Positions 15,395 to 27,499 of a stretch of 64,000 nt of DNA are shown here, piece by piece. The translations under genes and the position numbers were made by a program. The notes under the pieces are model-generated. The model was not told the DNA's origin and did no database searches. It was given only the letters and a program-made list of their open reading frames with translations. Every line of letters starts with the position of its first letter. Position 1 is the stretch's first letter. The stretch covers positions 62,753,506-62,817,505 of the forward strand of contig NC_079216.1 of assembly GCF_029633865.1 (NCBI RefSeq), in the 5' to 3' direction. Origin of the DNA: Lampris incognitus (lineage: Eukaryota > Chordata > Actinopteri > Lampriformes > Lampridae).

Positions 15395-15978
15395 CTCCAT
15401 AATCTATACTCTATAATTTATACTCTATAATCTATACTCCATAATCTATACTTTATATTCTATACTCCATAATCTATACTCTATAATTTATACTCTATAA
15501 TCTATCATTTATACTCTATAATCTATAACCTATACTCTATAATTTATACTCTACAATTTATACTCCATAATTTATACTCTATAATCTATACTCTATAATT
15601 TATACTCTATAATTTATACTCCATAATCTATACTCTATAAATTATACTCTATAATCTATACTCTATAATCTATACTCCATAATCTATACTCTACAATTTA
15701 TACTCTATAATCTATCATTTATACTCTATAATCTATACTCTATGATTTATACTCTACAATTTATACTCCATAATTTATACTCTATAATTTATACTCTATA
15801 ATCTATACTCTATAATTTATACTCTATAATTTATACTCCATAATCTATACTCTATAATCTATACTCTATAATTTATACGTTATAATCTATACTCTATAAT
15901 GTATACTCTATAATCTATACTCTATAATCTATACTTTATACTCTATAATTTATACTCTATAATCTATACTCTATAATC
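15395..15978. repeat. AT-rich minisatellite (ctctataatctata unit)
   Basis: About 40 degenerate units of 14-15 bp of the form tactctataatYtata. It is nearly free of G on the plus strand, which gives strong strand asymmetry. Confidence 0.97.
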
Positions 15979-17078
15979 TCGTCGGCAGAACAGTGCTTGG
16001 TAGATTCACCGAGACAGAACCCAGCCCACCATGCAGTACAGATTGTGAAGCACTCAATTTAAAGGCAACTAATGTCCTCGACAATATAATGAATACAGAG
16101 TCGATATAAAGTTAAACAACAGAATAATTTTGAAATACCTCTTAGAAGTGTTGAGATTTTGATTTGATTGACTTTATTGTCCATCTCAGTGGAAATTTGT
16201 CTTTTGCTTCTCCCAAGGTGCAGCAAAGGTACATACACTACACATAGCATAACACAACATGAAAATCATACAAAATATACAACCCATCAGTGGCTGCTGG
16301 TGCTAGAAAGCTTTGGGGGGGGCAGTTTACCTTGGTGTAGCACACCTGACAGCTGCTTTAATGTCCACACAGTCACAGAGTTATTAAGGAGGACAACGTA
16401 GCCTATAGATTTTATTAGGGTTCGGAGACGGTGGATGATTGACAGTCGAGACGAGGCGTCGTGGTGGGTGTGAACATGACTGACAGCCATGAGAATTGTG
16501 CAGCCGGATCCTAAATGAACGGCGGCTTTTATTTTGACACGGAAGGAAGTTGAGTTTGGCGGTTGTCGTGCATAGGCCACGAAGAAGAAGAAAAAATCAT
16601 TCACGAAGAAGAAGAAAGATTAAGGGGCGCTCAAGGGGAGGGGCGGAGGCTGGCCGTCTACAGGGACGCCGCTGTGTGACGTCTTGAGTTGATGCAGTTG
16701 GAGGACGGTAGGGGGAGCTAGAGGACAAGATAGGATGTAAGCGACTCTAAGAGGGGAGAAGGAGTGTGACGTGAGTCGTTCAAGCGAAGAAGCGTGTGCT
16801 AACAGACGCGTGTCTTGGACTGGTCCCTTAGCAACACAACACACTGGTGGGCTAATTAATCCTTTTTTGTCATTGGAATTAATTGGTGGTTAGCGTTACT
16901 GTTATAATTAATTGCTAGTTAGCATCCTGGTATTCGGCTAATGTTAAAACGGTGCGCTAATCACTCAGATTGCCTTGCTGTGTAGTGTATCTCACGTGTA
17001 TTCCAGTTGAGGTCAGCCATGTTGTGTGCAATTAAGTGCAGTGTGTATGGTTATGTATCGATTTAATCTGGTAAAGGA

Positions 17079-17377
17079 CATAGGCGTTCCTAGCCCATTT
17101 TTGGGGGTGCTGCAGCACCCCTAAATTGAACCCCAGCACCCCTAAAATTGAAGAGATTTTTTTATCTTTTATTGTATGTCCATGTTTAATAAGCTGAAGA
17201 AATGTCAAAACCATATCCAGTATATGGTTTAAACGTAATATTTTAACAACAAAAATACAGCACCCCCCCATGCTTCGAAAATGGTTTGATCCACCCCCCC
17301 CAAAATTTATCTTGCCTGGCCGGCCAGCACTCTGGGTGCTCAGCACCCCTAAAGCTCTGATCCTAGAATCGCCCCTG
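17079..17377. mobile_element. hAT-type MITE with perfect 8-bp TSD
   Basis: A 299-bp non-coding element from cataggcgttcctag to ctaggatc-type inverted terminus (gatcctagaatcgcccctg). Both flanks are gtaaagga (17071-17078 and 17378-17385), a perfect 8-bp target duplication. Near the ends are gggtgctgcagcacccc and gggtgctcagcacccc palindromes. Confidence 0.9.
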
Positions 17378-17913
17378 GTAAAGGATGTAGAATATGAGTG
17401 AGATTAATGTTGTTCATACCCTTAAAAAGAATGACTAAGTAAAAAAATGAGGTTTATTTTTCTGTACTTGTGGAATGAAATGAGCAGTAATGGCAGCATT
17501 ATTATTATTTTTTCTCTTGTTGTATTGTGAAAGTTTTCCACCTAACAACACAATCATCAAAAAGCTTGAAAGTTGAACCAATTCAATGAAAACGAGACTA
17601 AAGAAGATTGGTGTTTTGAGTTGTGCCATAAACTCCCTGTGGTTGGCTAAGGCCTTTTTCCAGTTCGGCCAGGAGCTGAAGCAAATGCCCCTAAATAACT
17701 TGACAAGAATTGCCCAATCACATTAGATAAAAAAACCAAAACATTAAAACGATACTAATTCACTGCCAATAAAAGTGGGGGTGTCTGGGGCAGCACAGAT
17801 CTGCGCCCCATGGGAAATCTGAAGAAACCAATCAGAGAGCAGCCTCGGGGTCACCTGCTCGCCACAAGTTTGAGGGCTTACATAAGGTATCATTAGGCCG
17901 GCGCCCCTCACCC

Positions 17914-18003
17914 AGGAAGTGTATGTATTCAGACAGGAAGTATATGTATTCAGACAGGAAGTATATGTATTCAGACAGGAAGTATATGTATTCAGACAGG
18001 AAG
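17914..18003. repeat. 21-bp tandem repeat, about 4.3 copies
   Basis: The unit aggaagtatatgtattcagac is repeated with very few changes. Confidence 0.97.
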
Positions 18004-18199
18004 CACCCAAACACCATTTGAGCCAATATTTCATGGCTGCTGACAGGCGCTCACAGACTGAAAAACACCTTTAATTCATAATTACTTGCATTATACAGCT
18101 AAATTATATTTCGCGTGTTTAAGTAGATTTTCATCTCTTGATGTTTGAAGGGAGCGGCGCCCCAGTGCCCTGTACTGGCCAGCCGCCACTGCAACATAC

Positions 18200-19435
18200 A
18201 ATAATGCAAATGGCCAGAGAGCAGCAAATGGTCGTGTAAATCACATCCAAATCTTATAATATAACAAGTGTTCCCTGGTGCGGGCCCTCTGTGTTCAATG
18301 CCTGCATGGCATAGAGAATAAAACACGTCTTGTATATGCTCCAGCTGGCCCTTGGGACCCTGAACTGATGGCCAGGTGGGAGCAGCTCAAACTCCTGACT
18401 GTCGTGGGTGTGAGGTATCTGTAGTGATATGTTAAGCCCTCCTGCCAGTCTCCTTCTCTGTAAGCTTAATAATTGTGGAGAGCTCGTTTTTGCTCTTTAC
18501 ACCGAAGTTGTCGTACCGAGCCGTTATAGTAAATGATCAAATGCTTTCAGCCAGACCACTGAATGCCATGTCAGGTATGTGTTGGCGAACGCTAAAGCTC
18601 CTCAGCTTCCTGAGTACGTCTAGAGATGTATAAGATAGATGTCTTGAGAGCTTAGGACATGTCTGTGGATACTCCTACGCATAGAAGAAGATGCTGTCTT
18701 ATATTATTCTTATTTTTTTTCTGTTTTTTAAGCCCTAGACTGTTGCTTTTATGTATTTTGTTTTCTTGACATTGAACATCTTAGCCGGAGAATTTCCTCA
18801 TTCGTGTAAACTCATTTGGTCATTGAACTCGGACACGTAAATGGAAATCGCATAATACAGAATGCTCCTTTCCACCGGATAAGGGTGATCGTTATGTTCA
18901 CGGTATATATGATTTCAAATACTTCTGAATGTGAACTATGCTGGGAAACCTTTGGGTTGCTTCAGAACAAAGGGTTTTTCCATCCTTCGTGCTAGCTTGG
19001 TTTAAACATCTGCTTTTCGTGGACTGACATTCAACATGAGTCCCCCTGAATCCCCCTGAGATCAGATCCGGCGATCAGTCACCTGACCTGGGACCCCTGC
19101 ACACATCTATCAATCAGTCAGTCTGTCAAACTGGCCCATTAAATACATAGCGCAATGCAATGTGCCTTACATGACTATGAGTAATGATAAATGAAATGTA
19201 TAAATAAAACGAGACACAAAATGAGAAATAAACAAATATACACGTGGGATATGCAAAGTATACTCAAAAAGGAGAGATAATAAAGATAGATGAACGTGAC
19301 TTGTGTATAGAAGGTAAATATGTATGTGCGAGCATACTTTGGCAGCATCTCATCAGGAGCAGGGCTGTGAAAAGAAAAGATAAGCAAAAATGAGCTGAAA
19401 ATCTGTCTAAATCTAAAATTTGCTGTGCGGTGCAA
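18200..19435. other. No recognised feature
   Basis: Ordinary AT-moderate sequence. No gene, RNA or repeat is recognised. Confidence 0.5.
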
Positions 19436-19439
19436 AAGC

Positions 19440-19761
19440 TTTGAAACGGGGTAAGATGAGACAAAGCCAGAGAGGCAAGACTGAGATGGCCTGGACATGT
19501 GTGGAGGAGAGATGCTGGGTATATTGGGAGAAGGATGGTGAATATGGAGGTGCCAGGGAAGAGGAGAAGAGGAAGGCCAAAGAGGAGGTTTATGGATGTG
19601 GTGAGGGAGGACATGCAGGTGGCTGGTGTGACAGAGGAAGATGCAGAGGACAGGAAGAGATGGAGACGGATGATCCGCTGTGGCGCCCCCTAAGGGGAGC
19701 AGCTGCAAGTAGTAGTAGTAGTGGTGGTAGTAGTAGTAGTGGTAGTAGTAGTAGTAGTGCC
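19440..19761 (+). pseudogene. RTE-type LINE 3' end, second copy
   Basis: Contains the same terminal coding region as 4690-5185 (VWRRDAGYIGRRM, PGKRRRGRPKRRF, MDVVREDMQVAG) and ends in gcgccccctaaggggagc plus (AGT)n with ggt variants. It is more severely 5'-truncated. Confidence 0.85.
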
Positions 19762-19996
19762 AAGGCTTTAAAATAAGGGTAAGGTGGGCTCTGTTTTTGG
19801 TGTTAGTTAAAACTCTTTCTTCTACAGTGTGTTGTGGGAGTTGCAGTTGCCCACTTGGCTTTTGGGGAAGGCCGGCGAGCAACGCATTACTGTCGCCCAC
19901 TTTGCTAGTTTTACAGTTTTTCTTCCTTAGGGGAAACGCACAGTCTTATGAAAAGCGGTCAGTTGCAATATTTTTCCAGTGGTAAAAGGCAGTTTT

Positions 19997-20420
19997 GTGT
20001 CCGGGTGGCATGGCGGTCTATTCCGTTGCCTACCAACACGGGGATCGCCGGTTCGAAACCCGGTGTTACCTCCGGCTTGGTCGGGCGTCCCTGCAGACAC
20101 AATTGGCCGTGTCTGCGGGTGGGAAGCCAGATATGGGTATGTGTCCTGATCGCTGCACTAGCCCCTCTTCTGGTCGGTGGGGGTGGGCCTGTTCGGGGGG
20201 AGGGGACTGGGGGGGAATAGCGTGATCCTCCCTCACACGGCGTCCCCCTGGTGAAACTCCTCACTGTCAGGTGAAAAGAAGTGGCTGGCGACGCCCCATG
20301 TGTCGGAGGAAGCATGTGGTAGGCTGCAGCCCTCCCTGGATTGGCAGAGGGGGTGGAACAGTGACCGGGATGGCTTGGAAGAGTGGGGTAATTGGCGGGT
20401 ACAAATAGGTAGAAAAGGTG
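19997..20420 (+). repeat. SINE-C (tRNA-derived), near full length
   Basis: The head has a tRNA-like A box (gtggcatggcgg) and B box (ggttcgaaacc). The body includes cagacacaattggccgtg, actgtcaggtgaaaag and tgtcggaggaagcatg. A second copy in reverse orientation lies at 32470-32905. Confidence 0.85.
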
Positions 20421-20779
20421 GGGGGGCAGTTATATTTACATTCTTTGTCCGTTTACACAGTTTTCTATGGGATTGAACTTGAATATGTTCATTTTGACAC
20501 CGTTTTCTGTCTTTGCCCCTTTGCACTAGTCAGCGACACCTTCGGTTTTGCCTCTGTGCGTCATCTCTGCCAGTCAAAACCAATAATACCACGCGCTCAG
20601 ACGCTGCCCCCTAATGGACGTATATGTAGAGACTCAAACTTCAAACTTCTAAAAACAGGCAGTCGTAAAGCTTTTTTTTCTGAAGCCTGCAGGGATAAAG
20701 TCAAGGTCACTGGAAGAGAGCTCAAGTCTGTCTACTATATTGTGTCCCAAGATGTCACCATAAAAAAGACACCCATGTT

Positions 20780-20903
20780 AGGGTTAAAATTCACTCTGTC
20801 TCTGCCCCTGGTCCCCGGGTGTGCTGCAGCTGCCCACTGTTCCTAGCTACACAGCTAGGATGGGTTAAATGCAGAGAGGAATTTCCCCACGGGGATCAAT
20901 ATT
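20780..20903 (+). repeat. SINE-B 3' part, left of a nested SINE-A
   Basis: Contains ctgcccactgttcctagc, tacacagctaggatggg and ttccccacggggatcaat, the 3' end of SINE-B. The tail continues after the nested element at 21263-21302. Confidence 0.82.
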
Positions 20904-21262
20904 CCCATCCATCCATTATCCGAGCCACTTATCCTGCTCTCAGGGTCGCGGGGGATGCCGGAGGCTATCCCAGCATTCATTGGGCGGCAGATGGGGAGAC
21001 AACCTGGACAGGCCACCAGTCCATCACAGGGCCGACACATTCACACCTAGGGACAATTTAGTACGGCCGATTCACCTGACCTACATGTCTTTGGACTGTG
21101 GGAGGAAACCGGAGCCCCCGGAGGAAACCCACGCAGACACGGGGAGAACATGCAAACTCCACACAGAGGACGACCCGGGACGACCCCCAAGGTTGGACTA
21201 CCCCAGGGCTCGAACCCAGGACCTTCTTGCTGTGAGGCGACCATGCGCCACCGCGCCGCCCG
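20904..21262 (-). repeat. SINE-A inserted into a SINE-B tail
   Basis: A full-length SINE-A in minus orientation, from ccatccatccattatccg to the tRNA-like head (gaacccaggaccttcttgc, tgtgaggcgaccatgcgcc). The flanks gggatcaatat and gggattaatat form an 11-bp target duplication with one change. Confidence 0.88.
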
Positions 21263-21309
21263 GGATTAATATAGTATATCAAAATCCAAAAAAAAAAAAA
21301 AGTTCCCCC

Positions 21310-21763
21310 TTACAGTCGCAGCAAAACTGTGAGAAGTGCTTTATAGGGTGGTGAAATGGGAACAGTAACCTCATTTGAGGAAATAAAAGTCCTTGTGTTC
21401 GATATCATACCATTGTGTGGCCAAAGCATCAATGGCACAATAATGTCTGAGGTCAAATTTATGCACCGGTTGCAATCGAAAAGACGGCCTTTAAAATGAT
21501 CATAAATTAACCCGTCATCTGGTTTTCCTCCACTTACGCTCCGCCCTGCGGCAATCGCTTTCAACACTCGCTGTCTGTTTAGTCTCACACGGGATTATTT
21601 TGTAGCTGTTTCCACGTTAACTGGTGCAACAGAACTCAGCTGTGCTCTTCATTTTGCTCAGAAATGGTCAACCTGTACCGGGGGATGGACAGAAAGGACG
21701 CTGCTGTCCAGGAAACGTCGTCAGCATTTAATTTGCATGTTGCAGGGGTCAGAAACAGCGCTG
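21310..21763. other. No recognised feature
   Basis: Unique-looking sequence with no recognisable gene. Confidence 0.5.
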
Positions 21764-21780
21764 TCAGTCACAGATTGTAT

Positions 21781-22483
21781 CTTCTTCTTTCGGCTTGTTC
21801 CCTGTTTCTCGGGGTCGCCGCAGCGGATTTGATAGTTTCCATTGGTACCCTGTGAGGGTACAGCGCCAATCCCAGATAGCAAAATTGCTGTGGCCTGGAC
21901 CCGTCCCACACCAACACTTCATCCGTCCCACATACCGCGTAGATCGATGACACTTTGGTGGTCCGCTCCTGTTTGCCAGAGCTGGGCCAGAACCAAGCCA
22001 TAGCAATGCCGCATGTGCCATATATTTGCCAAAGGTGGCCATATTTGTTTTGTGATATTTGGGCCATATTCACCATTTACCACACGGGCCACTTCAGGGT
22101 CACATCCAGATTACATGTTACCGAGAGGGCCGCAGCTTTTGCCAAAAGAGGCCCACATTTGATTTGGCATGTTTGGGCCATATTTGCTATTATACACGTG
22201 GGCCACTTCAGGCTCACATCCATTTTGTCAGGGCCAAAAGAAGGCCATCAGTGCCGCATCATTGCCTGAAGTGGCCCACATCCGGATGCTATCTGGGATG
22301 GCGGTCGTTGTTAACCCGGGCCTTGACCGATCCGGTATGGTTTTGTCAATCCGCATAATGATTTGGCAAAATTTTCCATCGGATGCCCTCCCTGACACGA
22401 CCACTAACCCCATGGACGGGGGCACAGGTAAAGCGCTGGATGCCATCCCAGTATTCATGGACTTGCACCCGTGCCTGTCGCCA
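21781..22483. mobile_element. Inserted repeat with 17-bp flanking duplication
   Basis: The flanks are tcagtcacagattgtat (21764-21780) and tcagtaacagattgtat (22484-22500), one mismatch in 17, as expected after retroposition. The outer sequence (ctcggggtcgccgcagcgg, gttttgtcaatccgcataat) resembles a common teleost repeat. A second element is nested inside at 21871-22297. Confidence 0.7.
21871..22297. mobile_element. Non-coding element with cccagatagc TIRs
   Basis: The termini cccagatagcaa and tgctatctggg are inverted repeats. The interior has imperfect tandem units around gggccatatt and gggccacttcagg. No coding capacity and no clear target duplication were seen. Confidence 0.65.
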
Positions 22484-22978
22484 TCAGTAACAGATTGTAT
22501 ATCTTTGAAAAATTAAAAAGAAACAAACAACTGTTTACCTTGTGCCGACAGGTCCGAGGTACTCCCTCGTGTGGGAGTATCAGGATAGGCTAAAGGTCAA
22601 ATCAAAATTACACCGAGTTCTCTCACCCATTGAACACTGCCGCGGTTGAAAAGGTTGAGGTGGTGGTGCTTTCAAAAGAAATGGAAAAACCTTTCAAGAC
22701 GAGGTGGACAGATTTTTCTCTTCATTGCTTTCTATACGTGTAGTCCCTCTCCCAAACAGCCCCCTGGCTGCAGCCCAGCTCTTGTTTCCACACTTAGGGT
22801 GCACCTAAAGCACACCAGTACACGTCCTCCCTTATTCTCGTCCTCATTTATGGAGGTTTTCCATCTACCGAGAGTCCTCGAGCATTAAGGAGACCCAACG
22901 TGTGCCCATGTTTTCAAGCAGGTTCCCTGACATACCGTCCAACAACCGCTCAAGCCCGCGAAATCTAACAGGGTTGTC

Positions 22979-23319
22979 TATCCATTATTATCCATTATCC
23001 GAACCGCTTATCCTGCTCTCAGGGTTGCGGGGATGCTGGAGCCTATCCCAGCAGTCATTGGGCGGCAGGCGGGGAGACACCCTGGACAGGCCGCCAGTCC
23101 ATCACAGCCAGTCCATCACACCTAGAGACAATTTAGTGCGGCCGATTCACCTGATCCACATGTCTTTGGACTGTGGGAGGAAACCCACACAGACACGGGG
23201 AGAACATGCAAAGAGGACGACCCGGGACGACTCCCCAAGGTTGGACTACCCCGGGGCTTGAACCCAGGACCTTCTTGCTGTGAGGCGACTGCACTAACCA
23301 TTGCGCCACCGTGCCGCCC
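22979..23319 (-). repeat. SINE-A, near full length
   Basis: Runs from tccattatccgaaccgc through the 55-bp block that matches the minisatellite unit (23042-23096) to the tRNA-like head ending gcgccaccgtgccgccc. Confidence 0.9.
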
Positions 23320-23324
23320 TCAAG

Positions 23325-25205
23325 TGTTAGCTTTTACAAGCAAATTCTATCCAAAGGGTCCGAACCCTTAAGTGCTTATGACTTATGAGCATATTTTGAA
23401 TACTGCAAGGAAATAAGTGGGCTACTTTAACTAAGCTGTACGGTTTATGAGGGGATCGTCTATATGTGAAGGTTAAAATGTCCCATAACGATCATGTGGT
23501 CACGGTGTGGTTGGATTGACCTGAATGATAAGTAGCATCAGAGAGAAGTCTTGGAAAGACATGGGGCTGTTTTTAGAGGATGTGTGCAGTCAAACTTGCA
23601 GTATGGAGAGGAGTTACATAAATGTGGTAAAATTGCTCAATGACTGTTATGACTAGCTGTCATGATAGCTAGAGGATGCCAGGGTCTTACCGAAAGGACT
23701 ATGTGCTGCATGCGAGACATTAACAACAACAACAACAACAGCAAGACATAAATTACAAACATATGCAACATTTGAATGAAGGCACGGCACCAACTATTCT
23801 AGCAGTTCTAGGTAGGGAAATATAAAAACGAAGCGACAAGTGCAAAATTGGTACAGCGGTCCATAAAGTTTGCCTTGCATTTGTCCCCAAAATATTCACT
23901 GGGGGGGCTTTGAAGAGATATGTAAAAGAGGGTAAAGTCACCCAAACCACCTGCTGGGGTCCAGCCCCATCATGTCAAAAGATGAGTATGATGAGTGAGT
24001 GCTGACACCTGTCTGTGCTGAAGTGGTGACACCTGTCTGTGCTGAAGTGGAGAGTTAGAATATGGTAATTAGTTAGGATGTGAGAAAAATTTTAAAACCC
24101 CCCCCATGTATTTATTTATTTAGTTGCAAGAGCCTGATGGCAGCAGGTGCACATAGCATGCAGAGAAAACGGATCTGGCTTTACTGCAGACGTGTCTGCA
24201 GAGCAGCTCAGAGACCGGGGGCCTGCCGTTGGCCAGGGTAGCTGCTAATTCTGCAGTTTCCACTTTTGACTTTCAAGTTCTCGAACCATGAGATAAAAGA
24301 AAACATCACAATAAACTCCGCGAAGGACTCGTAAGAACGAAGCAAAATAAACCTCAAATGTCTACAGCTTTTAAGAAAAACTGATGCTGCTGCCTTTCTT
24401 TCTTTTTTTTCCAGATCTTGAAAGAAAAATAATCGGGTGCGGATGCTTCAGGTAACAACCGGTTATAAATATATTATCTCTGACCAATGTTTTGAGAAAA
24501 TCCACATGAATAGGCTGAGAACAGTTGCAATTTGTCAGTTTTCGCTGTGCAGTTGTGCATGCAAAACGTGTTGGGACGGATGCCTGTCTGACATTTGTCA
24601 CGATCGGTAACAAACGGAGCATGAAACAAGAGAAGGATCTGAGCAGGGTACGGCAACCGAGCATCAAGGCCCGGTTGTTGGAACGAAGCCATATCACGAA
24701 TGCTTCAGGGGAGCAGAACCACTGTGGGGAGAATTCTGCATCACAACTGACAAATGCATGCAGTAAAATGAAGAGAAATGCAAGTGGGGGAAAGATAAAT
24801 AAACACCACAATGCATCGATCTGTATTGAGTTTGTTAAGGGCAAACAGATGGTAACATTAATGTACCTCTCCATCCACAAATGGATAACACAACCCACAG
24901 ATCCGTGTTGATGTGCGAAGAAGTAGAAACGTACATGTCTCTCCATCCACAAATAAATGATGAGTTACTTATGTTACGTAAACCATCATATAGACATGTG
25001 TTGGGGAGGACATATGGAGTGGACCCTGTGGCAGGAGATCTTTAGCACTATCTTTAGAACGTACTATTACATGATAGACAGAAAGAGAGAGAGGGAGTGA
25101 GAGAGGGAGAGAGAGCACTCAAGCACCATCAGGCATTCATCTAACTTGAGGTCATAACATAGCTGGATTGTAATATTTAATTATATTTTTCCATTTATAT
25201 TTCTA
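23325..25205. other. No recognised gene; short direct repeats
   Basis: A 24-bp unit tgacacctgtctgtgctgaag occurs twice in tandem at about 24003-24050, and ctctccatccacaaa occurs twice near 24867 and 24939. A 193-codon open frame on the minus strand (24952-24371) has no recognisable domain and I do not accept it as a gene. Confidence 0.5.
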
Positions 25206-25279
25206 TTCATTTTGTTGCATACAGTACGCCCGGGTCGATGCTGCAGTGTCCTCCCCTACTGGGCTATACAAATAAATAA

Positions 25280-26045
25280 AACTGACTCATTGTTACCAAC
25301 ACAAGGGAGCGCTATCGCCCCAGTGCTATTCATTCTATATACAAACCAACGCAGGACTGACTCATCTGATGTGTTTAATGTCACATTTGCTGATGACACC
25401 GTGACCCAATGTCCTCTCTGGTGGATTAATACAGTATTTCTGTTTCTGGTTCTGGTTCTGGTTGTTGGTTTGATCACTGAAGATGAAACAAAGTATCACG
25501 GGTGTGTGGACGAGTTTGTTAATTGATGTCACGCTAGTTTTGTTCAGCTCAATACCAGAAGACTAAGGAAATGATCTGATTTGTCCCCAAGCAGAAGGAC
25601 ACACCAACAGGTAGCTAGCTAGTAATGGTGGCTGTATTGAGGTTGTAAATGAATATAAATACCCAGGGAGGTGAGAGTAACTGATGAAAAACTGTCATTT
25701 ACAGGGGAGGATTACAATTGTTATACTTCATGTGTGAACTTGGACAGTTTGGAGTGGACAGACATGTACTGGTCCTTTTTTATCGTTCATTTGTGGAGAG
25801 TATTCTGACTTCCTCACGGCCTGTAGTTAACAAGAACAAACTCATGAGATTGTCGCCATGTCTGGCAGGATTGTAGGTCCACAGCCACACAGTGTGACAC
25901 TGCTCTGTGAGTCCTGAGAGGTGGGGAAAGGGCAGGCAACCCCTCGGTGATGTATCCCACCCTGCCTCTCTATGGTGGACACGAGTTGTGACCATCAGGA
26001 CGGAGGCCTCTGCAGACTTCCCATGCCCAGAGATACTTTATACCT
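25280..26045 (+). pseudogene. Non-LTR reverse-transcriptase remnant (Rex-like)
   Basis: Degenerate translation on the plus strand shows an LFILYTN-type block and FADDTVTQ, the reverse-transcriptase catalytic box, followed in shifting frames by EYKYPG, WTVWSGQTCTG and GRIVGPQP-like segments typical of fish Rex-type LINEs. Several stops and frameshifts show it is inactive. A stretch of ggttctggttctgg interrupts the sequence after the catalytic box. Confidence 0.7.
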
Positions 26046-26051
26046 TCCACT

Positions 26052-26572
26052 CAGTGTTGGGGAGGTTACTTTTGAGATGTGATTATTTACAGGTTACTAG
26101 TTACCCTGTTAAAATGTAATCTGTAATGTAACTATTTTAATCACTTCATCGAAGTAATATAACCTCTTGTATTTCATTACTTTTTGATTAATTTTCTAAC
26201 AAATCTTTTAAACTGGGCAATAAAGCTGGAAAGTCCTAAAAAAAAACATAAATTTAGACCAGGGATTGTACCCCTCACAGCAGTACTCGACACTGATTAC
26301 TGTCAAGCTTTTATTCAAAAGTTCTTCAGAATAACTTGAATTAAGTTAGGAATGTTTTGATTTAAAAGCGCAACCACCAAAACAAATAACCTGGTTACTG
26401 AAAAGAATATATTCGGGTGTAACCCCTTTGTAATCACCAACATTTTGATTAGGAGCTGCAATTTTACTACATATTTTTTCTCAGTAACTGTAACGGATTA
26501 CCATTACATGTATTTTGTAATTTAATTATGTAACGTCATTACATGTAACTAGTTACTCCCAGCGCAGCTCTG
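26052..26572. mobile_element. Possible DNA transposon remnant with TIR-like ends
   Basis: The left end cagtgttggggag and the right end actcccagcgcagctctg are imperfect inverted termini. The interior is AT-rich with repeated gttact and ttacatgtaa motifs, a pattern known from common fish elements. No target duplication was seen. Confidence 0.55.
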
Positions 26573-26593
26573 TTGAACAAATCCTGATGATAT

Positions 26594-26836
26594 GATGTGA
26601 TGTGTTGTGTTGTGTTGTGTTGTGATGTGATGTGATGTGATGTGTTGTGATGTGTTGTGTTGTGTTGTGTTGTGTTGTGTTGTGTTGTGTTGTGTTGTGT
26701 TGTGATGTGATGTGATGTGATGTGTTGTGTTGTGTTGTGTTGTGTTGTGTTGTGTTGTGTTGTGTTGTGTTGTGTTGTGTTGTGTTGTGTTGTGTTGTGT
26801 TGTGTTGTGATGTGATGTGATGTGATGTGTTGTGAT
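26594..26836. repeat. (TGTGT/TGTGA)n pentanucleotide array
   Basis: About 48 pentamers, tgtgt blocks alternating with tgtga blocks. The pattern produces spurious HNTTQ-like open frames on the minus strand. Confidence 0.97.
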
Positions 26837-26994
26837 ATCCTGGTGCCTCCGGTGTGGGAAGATGGCAGCATGAACTCACGTTTGCAGCGGCCTCACCCAG
26901 TACCGACTATGCAGCGTCTTTGTCCACATCTGTGTCTAAGTTTGCGTCATCGTGTGAAGTTTTCATTTTTGATCGTCGATTTTTTTTCTTTTTT

Positions 26995-27490
26995 TTCGTT
27001 TAATGGCTGGGAGAGCCTGGTTTGCTGCGTCCTGTGGGCCCAGGGACCACGGCCCTGCCTAGAGCTGCACCCAAGAGGAAACAACAAGGCGGTCTAGCGG
27101 CGGCCTCGCCTAGTGCAGAGTTTTTGTCTGCGTTTGTGTTGTCGTGTGGAGTGCGGGGGAGGTGTGTCGATGGTGTCTGGCTGGGAGAGCTGGTGTTGGG
27201 TCGGCTAAGGGAGCCTGGTCTGCTGCATCCTGTGGACCCCAGGGACCACGGCCCTGCCCGGAGCTGTGCCCAAAGAGGAAACACCGAGGCGGTCTGGTGG
27301 CGGCCTCGCCTAGTGCAGAGTTTTTGTCTGCGTTTGTGTTGTCATGTGGAGTGCGGGGGAGGTATGTCGAAGGTGTCTGGCTGGGAGAGCTGGTGTTGGG
27401 TCGGCTAAGGGAGCCTGGTCTGCTGCATCCTGTGGACCCCAGGGACCACGGCCCTGCCCGGAGCTGTGCCCAAAGAGGAAACACCAAGGG
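26995..27490 (+). repeat. 200-bp tandem triplication
   Basis: The segment starting ctgggagagctggtgttgg repeats at 27181 and 27381 (period 200 bp). A shortened third copy starts at about 27005. Copies two and three are nearly identical, so the last duplication is recent. Open frames of about 125 codons run through the units but no domain is recognised. Confidence 0.92.
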
Positions 27491-27499
27491 CGGTGTGAC

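Larger units (their letters stand above)
16288..18191. mobile_element. Possible hAT-type element with short TIRs, 1.9 kb
   Basis: The left end cagtggctgctgg and the right end ccagccgccactg are inverted copies with one mismatch. The outer ends have G-rich and C-rich blocks like other fish elements of this kind. Flanking 8-bp sequences (caacccat and caacatac) agree poorly, so the boundary is uncertain. No transposase is visible; a second element at 17079-17377 is nested inside. Confidence 0.5.

Noticed and set aside
17914-18003. A CRISPR-like array
   Set aside because: The 21-bp units are contiguous without spacers; this is a plain tandem repeat in a eukaryotic genome.
19997-20075. A functional tRNA gene at the SINE-C head
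   Set aside because: The tRNA-like part continues into a dispersed SINE body found again at 32470-32905.
24371-24952. A 193-codon open frame on the minus strand
   Set aside because: No recognisable domain or splice partner and it is opposed by an open frame on the other strand.
26539-26879. HNTTQ-repeat open frames on the minus strand
   Set aside because: They are translations of the TGTGT/TGTGA array.
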